A DNA stretch of 64,000 nucleotides from Leucobacter viscericola (GCF_011299575.1 NZ_CP049863.1:806001-870000), one strand, 5' to 3'. Shown: positions 1-11,626, numbered from the stretch's first letter. A program made the numbers and translations. The notes: a model not told the origin generated them from the sequence alone.

Positions 1-923
1 TTTTTCCAGTAGTTTGACGTCAGTGTCATGAGATCACGCACCGCAGATTCTTGAGATGCCGTCGCGCTCGTAATGAGCACAACGTCTGCGGAGTGCTGCA
101 TGGCAGCCGGGCCCTTTGTCTGCGCCGGGGCCGGTGTGATCTCGACCTCCTTTGCGTCGAACGTCTCGCCTGCAGCAATCGTTGCTGTTGCCGCAGCCTC
201 GACAACGACCGCCAGGTCTGGAGCTTTCTGAGCGGTTGCTGTGGAATCCTCAACCACCTCTTGCACTGCCTGCTGAGCGGCGTCGTCCAGGCTCACCGTT
301 CCAGAAAACGCTTCTCCCCCTGATACGTCTTCTCCCAGAGATTCAGGATCAAGGGGAAGTGTTGTGCCCTCCGCCGTTTCAAGCTTGACCTGGTCAGGCA
401 GCATGTCTACAGCTCCACCCGCATCAGATGCCGCAACCGATCCCTGTGTGGGCTCACCTGGGGCAACATGCAACACTCCGGAGACCTTGAGTGACTCAAC
501 TGGCTCTGCAGCCTGCGCAGTTATCGGTTTGGGGCTCTGCTTTGTTGCCCCTGTTTTGGGCTGTGGGGCAGGGGTCGGAGGTGCCTCTGGTTGTGGTGAT
601 TCGGTGCTGGGAGGTTCACTGCCCGGTGTCGGTTGCTCAGATTCTCCCCCGTTCGGAGCTTCGGGATCGGCCCCCTGGCCCGACCCACCATTCGTTCCGG
701 GGTCGGTGCCGGGCTCATCTGCGGTTCCACTCTGATCTTGTTGATCGGTCGTGGGCGCAGATGGGTCAGCGGTCGTAGTGCCCGGTGCAGGCTTCGCCTG
801 GGCACTCATCCCCGCCTGCACGAGGGGATCATCGGTTGCTCCGTTATCGGCAAAAGCGGGCTGTGCAGACACCACAACGAGCGGAATTGCGATCGCCAAC
901 GTAACAAACTTTTTCCACGACAT
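1..923 (-). CDS. Secreted Pro/Thr-rich protein, C-terminus cut by the window edge
   Basis: The frame is open from ATG at 923 to the window edge, about 307 residues. A good ribosome site (AAAGGGGAC) precedes the ATG. The N-terminus is a signal peptide: basic MSWKK, a hydrophobic stretch, then a likely cut near AFA-DN at about residue 26. Residues 30-130 are a low-complexity Pro/Thr/Glu/Gly linker. A more ordered, Val/Ala/Asp-rich part follows. The last visible residues (VRDLMTLTSNYWK) resemble the start of the catalytic part of actinobacterial gametolysin-like M11 metallopeptidases, but no zinc motif is inside the window, so that is only a guess. The protein is exported; its job cannot be decided here. 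Confidence 0.85.
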   Translation of the reverse strand, partial: MSWKKFVTLAIAIPLVVVSAQPAFADNGATDDPLVQAGMSAQAKPAPGTTTADPSAPTTDQQDQSGTADEPGTDPGTNGGSGQGADPEAPNGGESEQPTPGSEPPSTESPQPEAPPTPAPQPKTGATKQSPKPITAQAAEPVESLKVSGVLHVAPGEPTQGSVAASDAGGAVDMLPDQVKLETAEGTTLPLDPESLGEDVSGGEAFSGTVSLDDAAQQAVQEVVEDSTATAQKAPDLAVVVEAAATATIAAGETFDAKEVEITPAPAQTKGPAAMQHSADVVLITSATASQESAVRDLMTLTSNYWK

Positions 924-1069
924 CGTGGTCCCCTTTTAACTACAATTACTCCCCGGTAATGCTTGTAGGTAAAAAATACACACGGGAGGCGTGCAGAAAA
1001 AGGGGGTAGCGCTGTGAGTACTAAATTTGGTAGCCCACTACATTAGGTAGCCCGCTCGGGCTGGCAGAC

Positions 1070-2662
1070 CTACTGAACGTCGATATCGATTGTGCTGATC
1101 TTCTCAGCACCGATCGCGACGCGCAAGGCCTCGATCAGTGATTCATCTACGGGTGAATCAACTGATAGCACCGAGAGCGCTGTGCCCTTCTTTTCATCAC
1201 GAGCGATCTGCAGACCGGCAATGTTCACACCCGCGTCACCCAGCAGGTTGCCATAGCTTGCAACGATGCCGGGGCGATCCGTGTAGCTGAATACAATCAG
1301 GTGCTCGGGAATCGGCAGCTCGACCTCGTAGCCGTTGACCTCAACGATCTTCTCGACCTGCTTGGGGCCAGTGAGGGTGCCCGAAACGGACACGGGAGTG
1401 CCGTCGGTCAGCGCACCGCTCAGGGTGATGACGTTTCGGTAGCTCTCAGAAATTCCATCGACGCTGAACCGCACCTCAATGTTGCGCTGTTCCGCGAGCA
1501 GTGGTGCGTTGACGTACGACACGGGATCGCTCACAACCTTGGAGAACAGCCCCTTCAGAGCCGCAAGGCGCAGCGCTTCAACGTTGCGCTCGGCAAGCTC
1601 GCCGTGCACCTCGATGTCGAGGGAAGCAATGGGACCGTCTGCGAGTCCGGCGAAGACCTGACCGAGCTTCTCCGTGAGGGGCAGACCGGGGCGCACGTAC
1701 TCATCGATCACGCCGCCGGCGACGTTCACCGCGTCGGGCACCAGGTCGCCGGCAAGAGCGAGTCGTACCGACTTCGCGACCGACACTCCGGCTTTCTCTT
1801 GAGCTTCCTCGGTGGAGGCCCCCAGGTGAGGGGTCACGTTGACGTTCGGCAGACCGGTGAGCGTCGTGTCTGCTGGCGGCTCCTGCACAAAGACGTCGAG
1901 CGCGGCACCGGCGATCTCGCCGGCATCGAGCGCAGCGATGAGCGCTTCCTCGTCAATGAGCCCGCCACGGGCAACGTTCACGACGTAGGCGGTCGATTTC
2001 ATCGCCTTGAGCTGCTCTGCGCCAATCATGCCGAGCGTCTCGGGCGTACGAGGCATGTGGATCGTGAGGAAGTCAACGCGCTCGATGAGCTCCTCGAGTG
2101 ACACTAGCTGCACACCAAGCTGCTGCGCACGCGCGGCGGTGACGTAGGGATCAAAGGCGATGAGTTCCACGCCAAAACCGCGCAGGCGCTCAGCAATGAG
2201 CGCGCCAATGCGGCCGAGGCCGATAATGCCGACTGTCTTTTCGTACAGCTCAATGCCGGTGAACGAGGAGCGCTTCCACTCCCCCGCCGACAGTGATGAG
2301 TGTGCACGCGGCAGGTGGCGTGCGAGGCCGAGGATGTGGGCCACAGTCAGCTCGGCCGCACTAATAATGTTTGAGGTCGGTGCGTTCACAACCATGACAC
2401 CAGCCTGCGTTGCGGCCTTAATGTCGACGTTGTCGAGACCAACACCGGCCCGGGCAACAACCTTCAGCTTCGGTGCCCAGCTCAGCGCTTCGGCATCAAT
2501 CTGCGTGGCCGAACGCACCAGCACAGCGTCAGCGGTCGCGAGCGCCGAGCGCAGCGCGTCGCGATCAGTACCGTCGACGTGCACCACCTCGAAGTCGGGG
2601 CCGAGAGCGGCGATCGTGGCGGGTGAGAGTTGTTCAGCGATCAGCACGATTGGCGCAGGCAT
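1070..2662 (-). CDS. serA: D-3-phosphoglycerate dehydrogenase
   Basis: Catalyses the first step of serine synthesis, 3-phosphoglycerate to 3-phosphohydroxypyruvate with NAD, in the cytoplasm. The 530 residues fit the long actinobacterial SerA form. The NAD-binding GLGRIG is at about 148-153, the catalytic Arg in NVARGG at about 232, Glu at about 261 and His in TPHLG at about 279. An intervening allosteric domain follows from about 315, and a C-terminal ACT domain starts at about 455 (HLIVFSYTDRPG), where serine usually binds as a feedback inhibitor. It lies downstream of the ilv operon, but hrpB on the other strand separates them, so it has its own promoter. A small hairpin (1049-1062) lies just past the stop. 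Confidence 0.97.
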   Translation of the reverse strand: MPAPIVLIAEQLSPATIAALGPDFEVVHVDGTDRDALRSALATADAVLVRSATQIDAEALSWAPKLKVVARAGVGLDNVDIKAATQAGVMVVNAPTSNIISAAELTVAHILGLARHLPRAHSSLSAGEWKRSSFTGIELYEKTVGIIGLGRIGALIAERLRGFGVELIAFDPYVTAARAQQLGVQLVSLEELIERVDFLTIHMPRTPETLGMIGAEQLKAMKSTAYVVNVARGGLIDEEALIAALDAGEIAGAALDVFVQEPPADTTLTGLPNVNVTPHLGASTEEAQEKAGVSVAKSVRLALAGDLVPDAVNVAGGVIDEYVRPGLPLTEKLGQVFAGLADGPIASLDIEVHGELAERNVEALRLAALKGLFSKVVSDPVSYVNAPLLAEQRNIEVRFSVDGISESYRNVITLSGALTDGTPVSVSGTLTGPKQVEKIVEVNGYEVELPIPEHLIVFSYTDRPGIVASYGNLLGDAGVNIAGLQIARDEKKGTALSVLSVDSPVDESLIEALRVAIGAEKISTIDIDVQ

Positions 2663-2755
2663 CAGGCGGTTCCTTCGGGGATAAACGACAGAAACAATGC
2701 GCGCCCTGGGCGCGCGGATTTCCAGTCTAGTGGCGCGAGACCGGCCTTCCGTACG

Positions 2756-3076
2756 CTACGCGAAATATGACGACTCAGGAATCAGGTGCATCAGGTCAAT
2801 CTGCAACACTGCAACAACCGTGATCCCTACTGCCAGCAGCAGGATCCGAATCCCCGCTTTGCGTTTTCTACCGAGAATCAACGCGAGCGAGAGCAGCACC
2901 ACCGGCATAACGATGCCGGTAATCAACCAGATCCAGCCGACAGCGCTCAGCCCGGTGCCAAGAGCACCAGCGAGACCGGACATGCCGATGAGGTTGCCAA
3001 TCGCGGCTGTGGCCGCATACAGGTACAGCACCGCCAACAAAAAGCCGACGACCCAAGCCGAAACTACTTTGACCAT
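2756..3076 (-). CDS. Small integral membrane protein, function unknown
   Basis: The protein has 106 residues and three or four hydrophobic helices covering almost its whole length, with a short basic loop (GRKRKAG) between the last two. I do not recognise a family. It starts 3 bases after the stop of the 172-residue membrane protein upstream, so the two are almost certainly co-transcribed and may work together. The ATG at 3076 is the only sensible start. Confidence 0.7.
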   Translation of the reverse strand: MVKVVSAWVVGFLLAVLYLYAATAAIGNLIGMSGLAGALGTGLSAVGWIWLITGIVMPVVLLSLALILGRKRKAGIRILLLAVGITVVAVLQIDLMHLIPESSYFA

Positions 3077-3079
3077 AAC

Positions 3080-3598
3080 CTAGCTAATCCTCGCGATGAG
3101 CATGGGCAACGGCAACAGCACAATCGCCCCGATAAACAAGAACAACACAAGACGTTTCGTTCGCCCGCCGCGGCTGAAGAAGAGTGAGACGCCGAACCAG
3201 AGCAGGGGCGCAAGTGGCGCTGCCCAGAAGACGATCTGCTGCAGCACCCCACCGATCGTGCCGCTGCCGGCGGCCGCCATAGCATTCACTGACGCGTAGG
3301 CCTGCGCAATAACGAACCAGCCCCAGACATACAGCAGGTACAGACCACCAAACACACCCAGGGTTACGAGGGCACCGTTGCTGAGCCCCGGCGCGGCGGA
3401 TTCAGCATCCGTGGCAACCTCAGTCACTTGTTCTTCCGGCGCAACAGTGCTTTCGAGCGCAACGGTGTTTTCTGACGTAACAGTGCTTTCCGGCGCGACA
3501 GTGTCTTCCTCGACGGAAACTACCGGATCCTCACCCTCGACCTTCCAGCCGCTCGCAAGCGTGCTCTCACGCGCCGCTTGTTCCTTCTTTTTCCGCAT
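3080..3598 (-). CDS. Membrane protein with acidic repeat-bearing N-terminus
   Basis: The protein has 172 residues. A short basic start (MRKKKEQ) leads into an acidic stretch (about 25-65) with degenerate repeats of the type STVAPE / STVTSE / NTVALE. Three hydrophobic segments follow (about 76-95, 110-130, 145-165). There is no signal peptide, so the repeat tail is probably cytoplasmic. The ATG at 3598 has a GAGG-type site just upstream. It is the first gene of a two-gene unit with the 106-residue membrane protein and is divergent from hrpB. Function unknown. Confidence 0.7.
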   Translation of the reverse strand: MRKKKEQAARESTLASGWKVEGEDPVVSVEEDTVAPESTVTSENTVALESTVAPEEQVTEVATDAESAAPGLSNGALVTLGVFGGLYLLYVWGWFVIAQAYASVNAMAAAGSGTIGGVLQQIVFWAAPLAPLLWFGVSLFFSRGGRTKRLVLFLFIGAIVLLPLPMLIARIS

Positions 3599-3665
3599 TC
3601 CTCAACCTTATAGCCGCGGTGCTTTGAGCATCCGGTGAGCGGGTGGCCAGCCTAGACTTGGCAGC

Positions 3666-6248
3666 GTGATTACGCCGGTCTTCAACCTCACCTCCATAGG
3701 AGTTGGACTTCCCGTCGCGGAGCATCAAGACGAGCTCGAATCGGCCGCGAAGTTCGGCGTTATGGTCGTGACGGCCCCGCCGGGAACCGGCAAGACAACC
3801 TTCGTGCCACCACTGGTCGCAAACCTGGTTCGTGATCGTGGCACGACCCTCCTCACCCAGCCCCGGCGTGTTGCGGTGCGAGCCGCCGCGAACCGAATCG
3901 CGATGCTTGACGGCACTGCCGTTGGTGATGGAGTCGGCTTTACCGTTCGCGGCGAACGGCGCACCTCAAACCACACGCGTCTTGAGGTCCTCACGCCGGG
4001 TGTGCTGCTGCGACGCCTGCTCGCTGACCCGGGCCTCGACGGCATCGGGGCCGTGATTCTCGACGAGGTACACGAGCGCTCGGTTGACAGCGATCTGTTG
4101 CTCGGCATGATCGCGGAAGTTCGTACGCTGCGCGACGACCTCCTCGTGGTTGCCATGTCGGCAACACTCGATGCTTCCCGCGTCGCGGAACTGTTGGCCG
4201 GAGACGCCGGAGCGGCCCCGATTGTCGATATCCCTTCTGCCCTGCACCCGCTCCGAAAAGACCACGCTCCCTTCGCGGGAACCCGCCTCGATGATCGTGG
4301 TGTCACCAGGAATTACCTCGATCATCTCGCCGCTGTGACACTCGAAGCGCAGCAGGCCGAAGCCTGCGACACGCTCGTTTTTGTTCCCGGCGCTCGTGAG
4401 GTCGATGAACTCGTGCGCCGGCTGCGCACAAACGCGCGCGGTCCACTCGAGATACTTCCATTACACGGCAGGGTGCCAGCACGGGATCAGGATCGCGCGG
4501 TGCGCGGACGAGGTCCGGGTGACCCGCCGCGGGTCGTTGTCAGTACTTCACTCGCCGAAAGTTCGCTCACTGTGCCGGGAGTGCATCTCGTGGTCGATTC
4601 CGGGCTCTCCCGAGAGGCACGGCGCGACCGCGCACGCAGCATGACTGGCCTCGTTACCGTAAGCGCGTCTCGGGCGAGCGCCGAGCAGCGCGCTGGTCGA
4701 GCAGCGCGTCAGGGGCCGGGCCGAGTCGTGCGCGCGTATTCAGAGGCCGACTTCGCGCGGATGCCCGCCGAGTCGGCGCCGGAAATCGCCTCGGCCGACC
4801 TCACCGATACCGCGCTGCTCCTGGCCGCCTGGGGCACCCCGGGAGGTGTCGGTTTGGCGCTCCCCAGCGCTCCCCCGGCCGCGGCAATGGACGAGGCCGT
4901 TGAGGAACTTCGCGCCCTGCACCTGACCGACGAGACGGGACACCCCACTTTGCAAGGAACCCGCGTGGCTCGACTGCCAATCGGGGTGCGGGACGCGCGG
5001 GCGCTGCTCGCCGGGGCCATTGAGCTCGGCGATGTCCGTCTCGCCGCAGAGGTGGTCGCCGCAATCTCAGACGACCACCGCGACTCGGGTGCCGATCTGC
5101 CGCGGCTCCTTCGCGAACTGCGCACCGGTCGAGCACCCGGCGCCGAGCGGTGGCGCCGCGAGAGCCAGCGACTCGAGCGGATCGCTGCGGCAGAGCTCTC
5201 GACCGTTGCCGCACCCGCTGAGGCGTTCTCGGCCAGCGCGCCCGGCGCAGCCGGTGACGCACCCGGCATCGTGGCGGCGCTTGGTCGACCCGAGTGGATC
5301 GCGCACCGCGTCTCCGAGGGGTCCCGTGGCTACCTGCTAGCAAGCGGTACCAGAGCTGCCCTCCCCGAGAACAGCGGGCTGATTGGAAGTGAATGGATCG
5401 CCGTGCGCGAAGTGCAGCGTGCCGAGGGACGCGCCGCCGACGGTGCGGGAGCGGTGATCCGTCTCGCCGCACCAATCGCGGAGGCCGATGCACTGAGGAT
5501 CGGCGATACCCTTCTCGCCCGCAAGCGCCTAGCTCGGGTGGAGGATGGCCGGGTGCGGGTGCGAGAGGAACACCGGTTCGGCGCGATCCTGCTCTCCTCG
5601 ACCCCCACCGCACCAAGCGATGCCGATACCGGGCCAGCCTTCGCAGCCCACCTGCGCGAGCGGGGTCTTGCTGCGCTCAACTGGTCGGAGGCGGCAATCG
5701 GGCTGCGAGCCCGACTCGCACTGCTTCATAGGGAACTCGGCGAACCCTGGCCTGCAATGAGCGACGAGGCGCTGCTGACTCCCCTCGAGCAGTGGCTCGG
5801 GCCCGACCTTGATCGGCTCGGCGCGGCATCTTCGCTGCACCGCATCGATGTGGCCTCGGCGCTGCGTCGGCTACTCCCCTGGCCCGAGGCGGCGCGGCTC
5901 GAAGAGTTGGTCCCGGAGCGGCTGGCGGTGCCCTCGGGCTCAACAGTGGGCATTCGTTACCCGGATCCCGCCGATCCTGCCGCCCCTCCCGTGATCTCAG
6001 TCAAGCTGCAGGAGATGTTTGGCCTTGCGCAGACACCGCGACTCGTGGAGGGCAGGGTACCCGTGCAAGTGCATCTGCTCTCTCCCGCGCGCCGCCCGCT
6101 CGCGGTCACCGACGATCTCTCCTCGTTCTGGAACGGCCCATACCAAGAGGTGCGCCGTGAGATGCGCGGCCGCTACCCGAAGCACCCCTGGCCCGAGGAC
6201 CCCTGGGCGGCCCAAGCCACGGCCCGCGTGACACGCCCGCGCACATAA
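3666..6248 (+). CDS. hrpB: ATP-dependent helicase HrpB (DEAH family)
   Basis: A DEAH-type RNA/DNA helicase of 860 residues, close to the usual HrpB length. Walker A (APPGTGKT) is at about 37-44, the DEVHER box at about 133-138, and motif III (SAT) follows. The helicase C domain carries the LAESSLTVPGVHLVVDSGLSR segment region and the QRAGRAAR motif VI. The C-terminal half has the HA2-like region and the HrpB-specific C-terminal domain. The start used is GTG at 3666; a later start would cut into the N-terminal helix before Walker A. Its cellular substrate is not established in actinobacteria. It converges on ilvC, with a perfect palindrome between them. Confidence 0.93.
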   Translation: MITPVFNLTSIGVGLPVAEHQDELESAAKFGVMVVTAPPGTGKTTFVPPLVANLVRDRGTTLLTQPRRVAVRAAANRIAMLDGTAVGDGVGFTVRGERRTSNHTRLEVLTPGVLLRRLLADPGLDGIGAVILDEVHERSVDSDLLLGMIAEVRTLRDDLLVVAMSATLDASRVAELLAGDAGAAPIVDIPSALHPLRKDHAPFAGTRLDDRGVTRNYLDHLAAVTLEAQQAEACDTLVFVPGAREVDELVRRLRTNARGPLEILPLHGRVPARDQDRAVRGRGPGDPPRVVVSTSLAESSLTVPGVHLVVDSGLSREARRDRARSMTGLVTVSASRASAEQRAGRAARQGPGRVVRAYSEADFARMPAESAPEIASADLTDTALLLAAWGTPGGVGLALPSAPPAAAMDEAVEELRALHLTDETGHPTLQGTRVARLPIGVRDARALLAGAIELGDVRLAAEVVAAISDDHRDSGADLPRLLRELRTGRAPGAERWRRESQRLERIAAAELSTVAAPAEAFSASAPGAAGDAPGIVAALGRPEWIAHRVSEGSRGYLLASGTRAALPENSGLIGSEWIAVREVQRAEGRAADGAGAVIRLAAPIAEADALRIGDTLLARKRLARVEDGRVRVREEHRFGAILLSSTPTAPSDADTGPAFAAHLRERGLAALNWSEAAIGLRARLALLHRELGEPWPAMSDEALLTPLEQWLGPDLDRLGAASSLHRIDVASALRRLLPWPEAARLEELVPERLAVPSGSTVGIRYPDPADPAAPPVISVKLQEMFGLAQTPRLVEGRVPVQVHLLSPARRPLAVTDDLSSFWNGPYQEVRREMRGRYPKHPWPEDPWAAQATARVTRPRT

Positions 6249-6264
6249 GGCACCCGTATAAACA

Positions 6265-6324
6265 ATTCGGGGGTCAGTTTCTGGTAGAAAACAGTGTTTT
6301 ACTACCAGAAACTGACCCCCGAAT
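6265..6324. repeat. Perfect 23-bp inverted repeat (GGGGTCAGTTTCTGG family, copy 1)
   Basis: Two perfectly complementary 23-base arms (6265-6287 and 6302-6324) flank a 14-base loop that itself contains AAAAC/GTTTT. The element sits between the stops of convergent hrpB and ilvC, so it may serve both as a terminator. It has no T-run on either side. The same core recurs at 13502-13551, also in a convergent gap, which suggests a dispersed element rather than an ordinary terminator. Confidence 0.9.
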
Positions 6325-6340
6325 GAAGGGCAGTACGCGA

Positions 6341-7453
<1,113 letters not shown>

Positions 7454-7963
7454 TCAGTTTTTGAAGACGCGCTCGGTAATCGACTTGGATCCGCGCCCCA
7501 TGGCAATAAGCCCGGACTGCGCGATCTCCTTGATTCCGTAGGGCTCAAGCACCTTCAGGAAGGCGTCGATCTTGCCACTGTCGCCCGTCACCTCGATGGT
7601 GAGCGCGTCAGGCACCACGTCGACCACCCGCGCACGGAAGAGGCTCACGGCCTCCAGCACGTGTGAACGAGTTTGGTTGTCAGCGCGCACCTTGATGAGC
7701 ACGTGCTCGCGCTGCACGGAGTTGGATTCCTCCAGCTCCACGATCTTGATGACGTTGACAAGCTTGTTCAGCTGTTTGGTCACCTGCTCGAGCAGGATCT
7801 CGTCTTCGTCGACCACAACGGTGATGCGCGACAGTCCACGCATCTCGGTGGGGCCCACAGCGAGCGATTCGATGTTAAAACCGCGGCGGGCAAAGAGCCC
7901 CGCAACACGGGTCAACAGACCGGGCTTATCCTCTACGAGGAGGCTGAGTACGTGACGGCTCAT
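7454..7963 (-). CDS. ilvH: Acetolactate synthase, regulatory (small) subunit
   Basis: Activates the IlvB subunit and gives valine feedback control. The protein has 169 residues. The N-terminal ACT domain starts at once (MSRHVLSLLVEDKPGLLTRV), followed by the C-terminal regulatory domain. The chosen ATG at 7963 lies 2 bases after the ilvB stop, with GGAGGAAGAG in the end of ilvB as ribosome site. A longer in-frame start at 7981 would add six poorly conserved residues inside ilvB. The tight coupling fits a 1:1 complex with IlvB. Confidence 0.97.
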   Translation of the reverse strand: MSRHVLSLLVEDKPGLLTRVAGLFARRGFNIESLAVGPTEMRGLSRITVVVDEDEILLEQVTKQLNKLVNVIKIVELEESNSVQREHVLIKVRADNQTRSHVLEAVSLFRARVVDVVPDALTIEVTGDSGKIDAFLKVLEPYGIKEIAQSGLIAMGRGSKSITERVFKN

Positions 7964-7965
7964 TT

Positions 7966-9768
7966 TTACTCTTCCTCCCACTCGGGGGCGTGCTCAAGCG
8001 CATACTGAATGTCGCTGTTGGAGGTGCCCTGGCGAACCATCGGCCACACCATCGCGTCCGAGCTCACAACGAAGTCGATCACCACGGGGCGATCATTCGT
8101 CTCGAGTGCGAGCTTGATCGCGTCGTCAACCTGGTCCTCGCGCTCAACCCGAATGGCGAGGCAACCGTACGCCTCGCCCAGCTTCACAAAGTCGGGAATG
8201 CGCGCGCTGCCGTGACCCGTGTTCAGTTCGGTGTTCGAGTAGCGGCCGTTGTAAATCAGCGTCTGCCACTGTCGCACCATGCCGAGCGACGAGTTGTTGA
8301 TGATGGCAACCTTGATGGGGATGTTGTTCACCATGCAGGTGGCCAGCTCTTGGTTCGTCATCTGGAAGCAGCCGTCGCCGTCGATCGCCCAGACCACGCG
8401 GTCGGGCTCGGCGACCTTGGCACCCATAGCAGCGGGCACGGAGTAACCCATGGTGCCGGCACCGCCCGAGTTCAACCAGGCGTTCGGGCGCTCATACTTG
8501 ATGAACTGCGCCGCCCACATCTGGTGCTGACCAACTCCCGCCGCGTAGATGCCCTCGGGTCCGGTGATCTCACCGATGCGCTGAATGATGTGCTGCGGTG
8601 AGAGCAGACCGTCGGTGGTCTCCTGGTATCCGAGCGGAAACTTCTCCTGCAGCATGCGCAGGCGCTCCCACCAGGCTGAGGTGTCGGCGCACTCACGGCT
8701 CAGCTTGCACGTCGACACCGCGGCAATGAGGTCGGAAATAACCTCGGCTGCGTCGCCCACGATCGGCACGTCTGCGGCGCGGATCTTGCCGATCTCTGCC
8801 GGGTCAATATCCGCGTGGATCACCTTCGCGTCGGGCGCGAACTGCGCGGCCTTGCCGGTCACGCGGTCGTCGAAGCGCGCACCAAGCGCGATCAGCAGAT
8901 CGGACTCCTGCAGCGCGAGCACCGCCGGAACCGTGCCGTGCATACCCGGCATGCCGAGGTGCTGCGGGTGCGAATCAGGGAACACACCGCGGGCCATGAG
9001 GGTCGTCACGACGGGCGCACCAACGAGCTCAGCAAGCTGTAGCAGCTCGGCGGATGCACCGGCACGGCCAACACCACCGCCCACGTAGAACACGGGACGC
9101 TCGGCCTGCGCGATGAGATCCGCTGCCGCCTGAATCTGCTTGCTGTTGGCCTTGGTGATCGGGCGGTAGCCCGCGAGATCAACCCGCGGATCCCACACAA
9201 AATCGACGAGGCCCTCCTGGGCATCCTTCGTGATGTCGACCAGCACTGGGCCGGGGCGACCGGTCGAAGCGAGGTGGTACGCGGCGGCAATCGCGCCGGG
9301 CACGTCCTCAGGCTTCTTCACGAGGAAGGAGTGCTTCGTGATCGGCATCGTGATGCCGATGATGTCGGCTTCCTGGAACGCGTCGGATCCCATAAGGTGC
9401 GAAAACACCTGACCGGTAATCGCGAGCATCGGCACGGAGTCCATGTAGGCATCCGCAATCGCGGTGACGAGGTTCGTGGCGCCGGGGCCCGAGGTCGCGA
9501 TGCACACGCCGACCTCTCCCTTGGCCGAGGCGAATCCCTCAGCCGCGTGGCCGCCGCCCTGCTCATGACGAACAAGGATGTGGCGCAGCTCTGCCGCGTC
9601 CATCAGTGCGTCGTACAGCGGCAACACTGCGCCGCCGGGAAGCCCGAAGACGTCACGCACGCCGAGCGCTTCCAGGCTGCGAACAACAGCCTGCGCTCCG
9701 GTCATCCGTTCGCCGCCGGAATGATCCGGGTCTGGTTGATGTGGCACTGCACTCGATTCCGAGGTCAT
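7966..9768 (-). CDS. ilvB: Acetolactate synthase, catalytic (large) subunit
   Basis: Thiamine diphosphate enzyme that condenses two pyruvates, or pyruvate and 2-oxobutyrate, at the start of branched-chain amino acid synthesis. It has 600 residues. A short extension precedes the domain start ([16 protein letters not shown]). The catalytic Glu lies in [12 protein letters not shown] (about 68-79). The FAD-binding middle domain and the C-terminal TPP site with [12 protein letters not shown] are present. It follows ilvD by 81 bases and is coupled to ilvH. I looked in that 81-base gap for a leader peptide rich in Ile/Val/Leu or a T-box and did not see one. Confidence 0.98.
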   Translation of the reverse strand: MTSESSAVPHQPDPDHSGGERMTGAQAVVRSLEALGVRDVFGLPGGAVLPLYDALMDAAELRHILVRHEQGGGHAAEGFASAKGEVGVCIATSGPGATNLVTAIADAYMDSVPMLAITGQVFSHLMGSDAFQEADIIGITMPITKHSFLVKKPEDVPGAIAAAYHLASTGRPGPVLVDITKDAQEGLVDFVWDPRVDLAGYRPITKANSKQIQAAADLIAQAERPVFYVGGGVGRAGASAELLQLAELVGAPVVTTLMARGVFPDSHPQHLGMPGMHGTVPAVLALQESDLLIALGARFDDRVTGKAAQFAPDAKVIHADIDPAEIGKIRAADVPIVGDAAEVISDLIAAVSTCKLSRECADTSAWWERLRMLQEKFPLGYQETTDGLLSPQHIIQRIGEITGPEGIYAAGVGQHQMWAAQFIKYERPNAWLNSGGAGTMGYSVPAAMGAKVAEPDRVVWAIDGDGCFQMTNQELATCMVNNIPIKVAIINNSSLGMVRQWQTLIYNGRYSNTELNTGHGSARIPDFVKLGEAYGCLAIRVEREDQVDDAIKLALETNDRPVVIDFVVSSDAMVWPMVRQGTSNSDIQYALEHAPEWEEE

Positions 9769-9849
9769 GTCTTGCTTTCTCGATTGAAGGTGTCATGCAA
9801 TACAAACAAGGGCGTCTCCGTGTGGAAGCACCGGCGCGTGAGGCGCAAA

Positions 9850-11544
9850 CTAACCCGTGATTGCGCCCTCAGAGGCAGAATGCACAAGCTTGGTGTACTT
9901 CGCGAGTACGCCGCGGGTGTATCGCGGGGGAAGCGGGGCCCAGTTCTCTCGTCGGGCCTCAAGCTCAGTGGGATCCACCAGCAAGTCGAGCGTTTGAGCG
10001 GCGATATCGACCCGAATCAGGTCACCGTCGCGCACCAGGGCAACTGGACCTCCGTCCGATGCTTCCGGTGCAATATGGCCGATACACAGTCCGGTTGTGC
10101 CGCCTGAGAATCGCCCGTCCGTCAATAGTAGTACATCTTTTCCGAGCCCAGCGCCCTTGATGGCACCGGTGATCGCAAGCATCTCGCGCATGCCGGGGCC
10201 ACCCTTGGGTCCCTCGTAGCGGATCACAACGATGTCACCCTTGCCGATCTTGCCCTCAGTGAGCGCGTCCATCGCGGCGCGTTCACGCTCGAACACGCGC
10301 GCGGGGCCTTCAAACACCTCGGCGTCGAAGCCGGCGGTCTTCACCACGGCCCCGTCCGGTGCCAGCGAGCCGTGCAGGATCGTGAGGCCACCGGTCGCGT
10401 GAATCGGATCATCAAGGTTGTGGATCACCTTGCCGTCAACCGGGTCCGGGTTCAGCTCGGCGAGGTTCTCAGCCATGGTCTTGCCGGTCACAGTCAACAC
10501 GTCGCCGTGCAGCAGGCCAGCGTCGAGCAGGGCCTTGAGGATCACCGGAACACCACCGTGGCGATCGATGTCGGCCATCACGTACTTGCCGAACGGCTTC
10601 ATGTCGGCGAGGTGCGGCACCTTTGCGCCGATGCGGTTGAAGTCCTCGAGCGTCAGATCCACCTCGGCCTCGCGCGCAATTGCGAGCAGGTGCAACACGG
10701 CGTTGGTCGAGCCGCCGTAGGCCATGAGCAGCGTGATCGCGTTCTCGAACGCCTTCTTCGTGAGGATGTCACGAGCGGTGATGCCGAGACGCAGCATGTT
10801 GACAACAGCCTCACCCGAGCGGTGGGCGTAGTAGTCACGGCGACGATCCGCGCTGGGCGGAGCGGCAGAGCCGGGAAGGCTCATGCCGAGGGCCTCGGCA
10901 ATCGAGGCCATCGTGTTGGCGGTGTACATGCCACCGCAGGCGCCCTCACCGGGAGCGATCGCACACTCGATGCGCTTCAGGTCTTCTTCGCTCATGGTGC
11001 CGGCCTTGCACGCACCAACGGCCTCGAAGGCGTCGATGATGGTGACTTCCTTCTCCGTGCCGTCGGTGAGCTTGACCCAGCCGGGGGCAATCGAACCTGC
11101 ATAGAGGAAGACCGAGGCAAGGTCGAGGCGGGCAGCCGCCATCAGCATGCCCGGCAGCGACTTGTCGCAACCGGCGAGCAGGATCGAACCATCGAGGCGC
11201 TCCGCCATCATGACGGTTTCAACCGAGTCAGCAATGACCTCACGCGAGACGAGCGAGAAGTGCATACCCTCGTGGCCCATCGAGATGCCATCGGAAACCG
11301 AGACGGTGCCGAACTGCAGCGGGTATCCCCCACCCGAGTGCACACCCTCTTTGGCACCCTGTGCGAGCCGGTCGAGGCTCAAGTTACACGGGGTGATCTC
11401 GTTCCAGGAGCTGGCGATGCCGATCTGGGGCTTATCCCAGTCCTCATCTCCCATACCCACGGCGCGAAGCATGCCTCGCGCTGCGGCCTTCTCGATCCCG
11501 TCGGTGACGTCGCGACTACGCGGCTTGATGTCAGTCTGTGCCAT
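9850..11544 (-). CDS. ilvD: Dihydroxy-acid dehydratase
   Basis: Iron-sulfur dehydratase that turns the dihydroxy acid made by IlvC into the 2-oxo acid precursor of valine or isoleucine. The 564 residues are typical of the IlvD/Edd family. Cluster-ligand cysteines are visible in [13 protein letters not shown] (about 120-130) and [14 protein letters not shown] (about 190-205); the C-terminal [13 protein letters not shown] holds the catalytic Ser. It heads the minus-strand ilv operon. No acquired or broken features. Confidence 0.98.
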   Translation of the reverse strand: MAQTDIKPRSRDVTDGIEKAAARGMLRAVGMGDEDWDKPQIGIASSWNEITPCNLSLDRLAQGAKEGVHSGGGYPLQFGTVSVSDGISMGHEGMHFSLVSREVIADSVETVMMAERLDGSILLAGCDKSLPGMLMAAARLDLASVFLYAGSIAPGWVKLTDGTEKEVTIIDAFEAVGACKAGTMSEEDLKRIECAIAPGEGACGGMYTANTMASIAEALGMSLPGSAAPPSADRRRDYYAHRSGEAVVNMLRLGITARDILTKKAFENAITLLMAYGGSTNAVLHLLAIAREAEVDLTLEDFNRIGAKVPHLADMKPFGKYVMADIDRHGGVPVILKALLDAGLLHGDVLTVTGKTMAENLAELNPDPVDGKVIHNLDDPIHATGGLTILHGSLAPDGAVVKTAGFDAEVFEGPARVFERERAAMDALTEGKIGKGDIVVIRYEGPKGGPGMREMLAITGAIKGAGLGKDVLLLTDGRFSGGTTGLCIGHIAPEASDGGPVALVRDGDLIRVDIAAQTLDLLVDPTELEARRENWAPLPPRYTRGVLAKYTKLVHSASEGAITG

Positions 11545-11591
11545 TGTCCTATTCTATGCACAGACGTATTCTGTCTCGGTTCTGAAACGGC

Positions 11592-11626
11592 AACGGCGCC
11601 GAGGAGCTGTGCTCCCCGACGCCGTT
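11592..11626 (-). terminator. Terminator-like hairpin after the 79-residue membrane protein gene
   Basis: Arms of about 15 bases (AACGGCGYCGRGGAGC type) with a short ACA loop lie 15 bases past the stop of the gene at 11641. There is no long T-run in the minus direction. It separates that small gene from ilvD. Confidence 0.6.

Noticed and set aside
9769..9849. Leader peptide, attenuator or T-box before ilvB
   Set aside because: The gap is only 81 bases, with no run of Ile/Val/Leu codons, no T-box core and no terminator-like stem.
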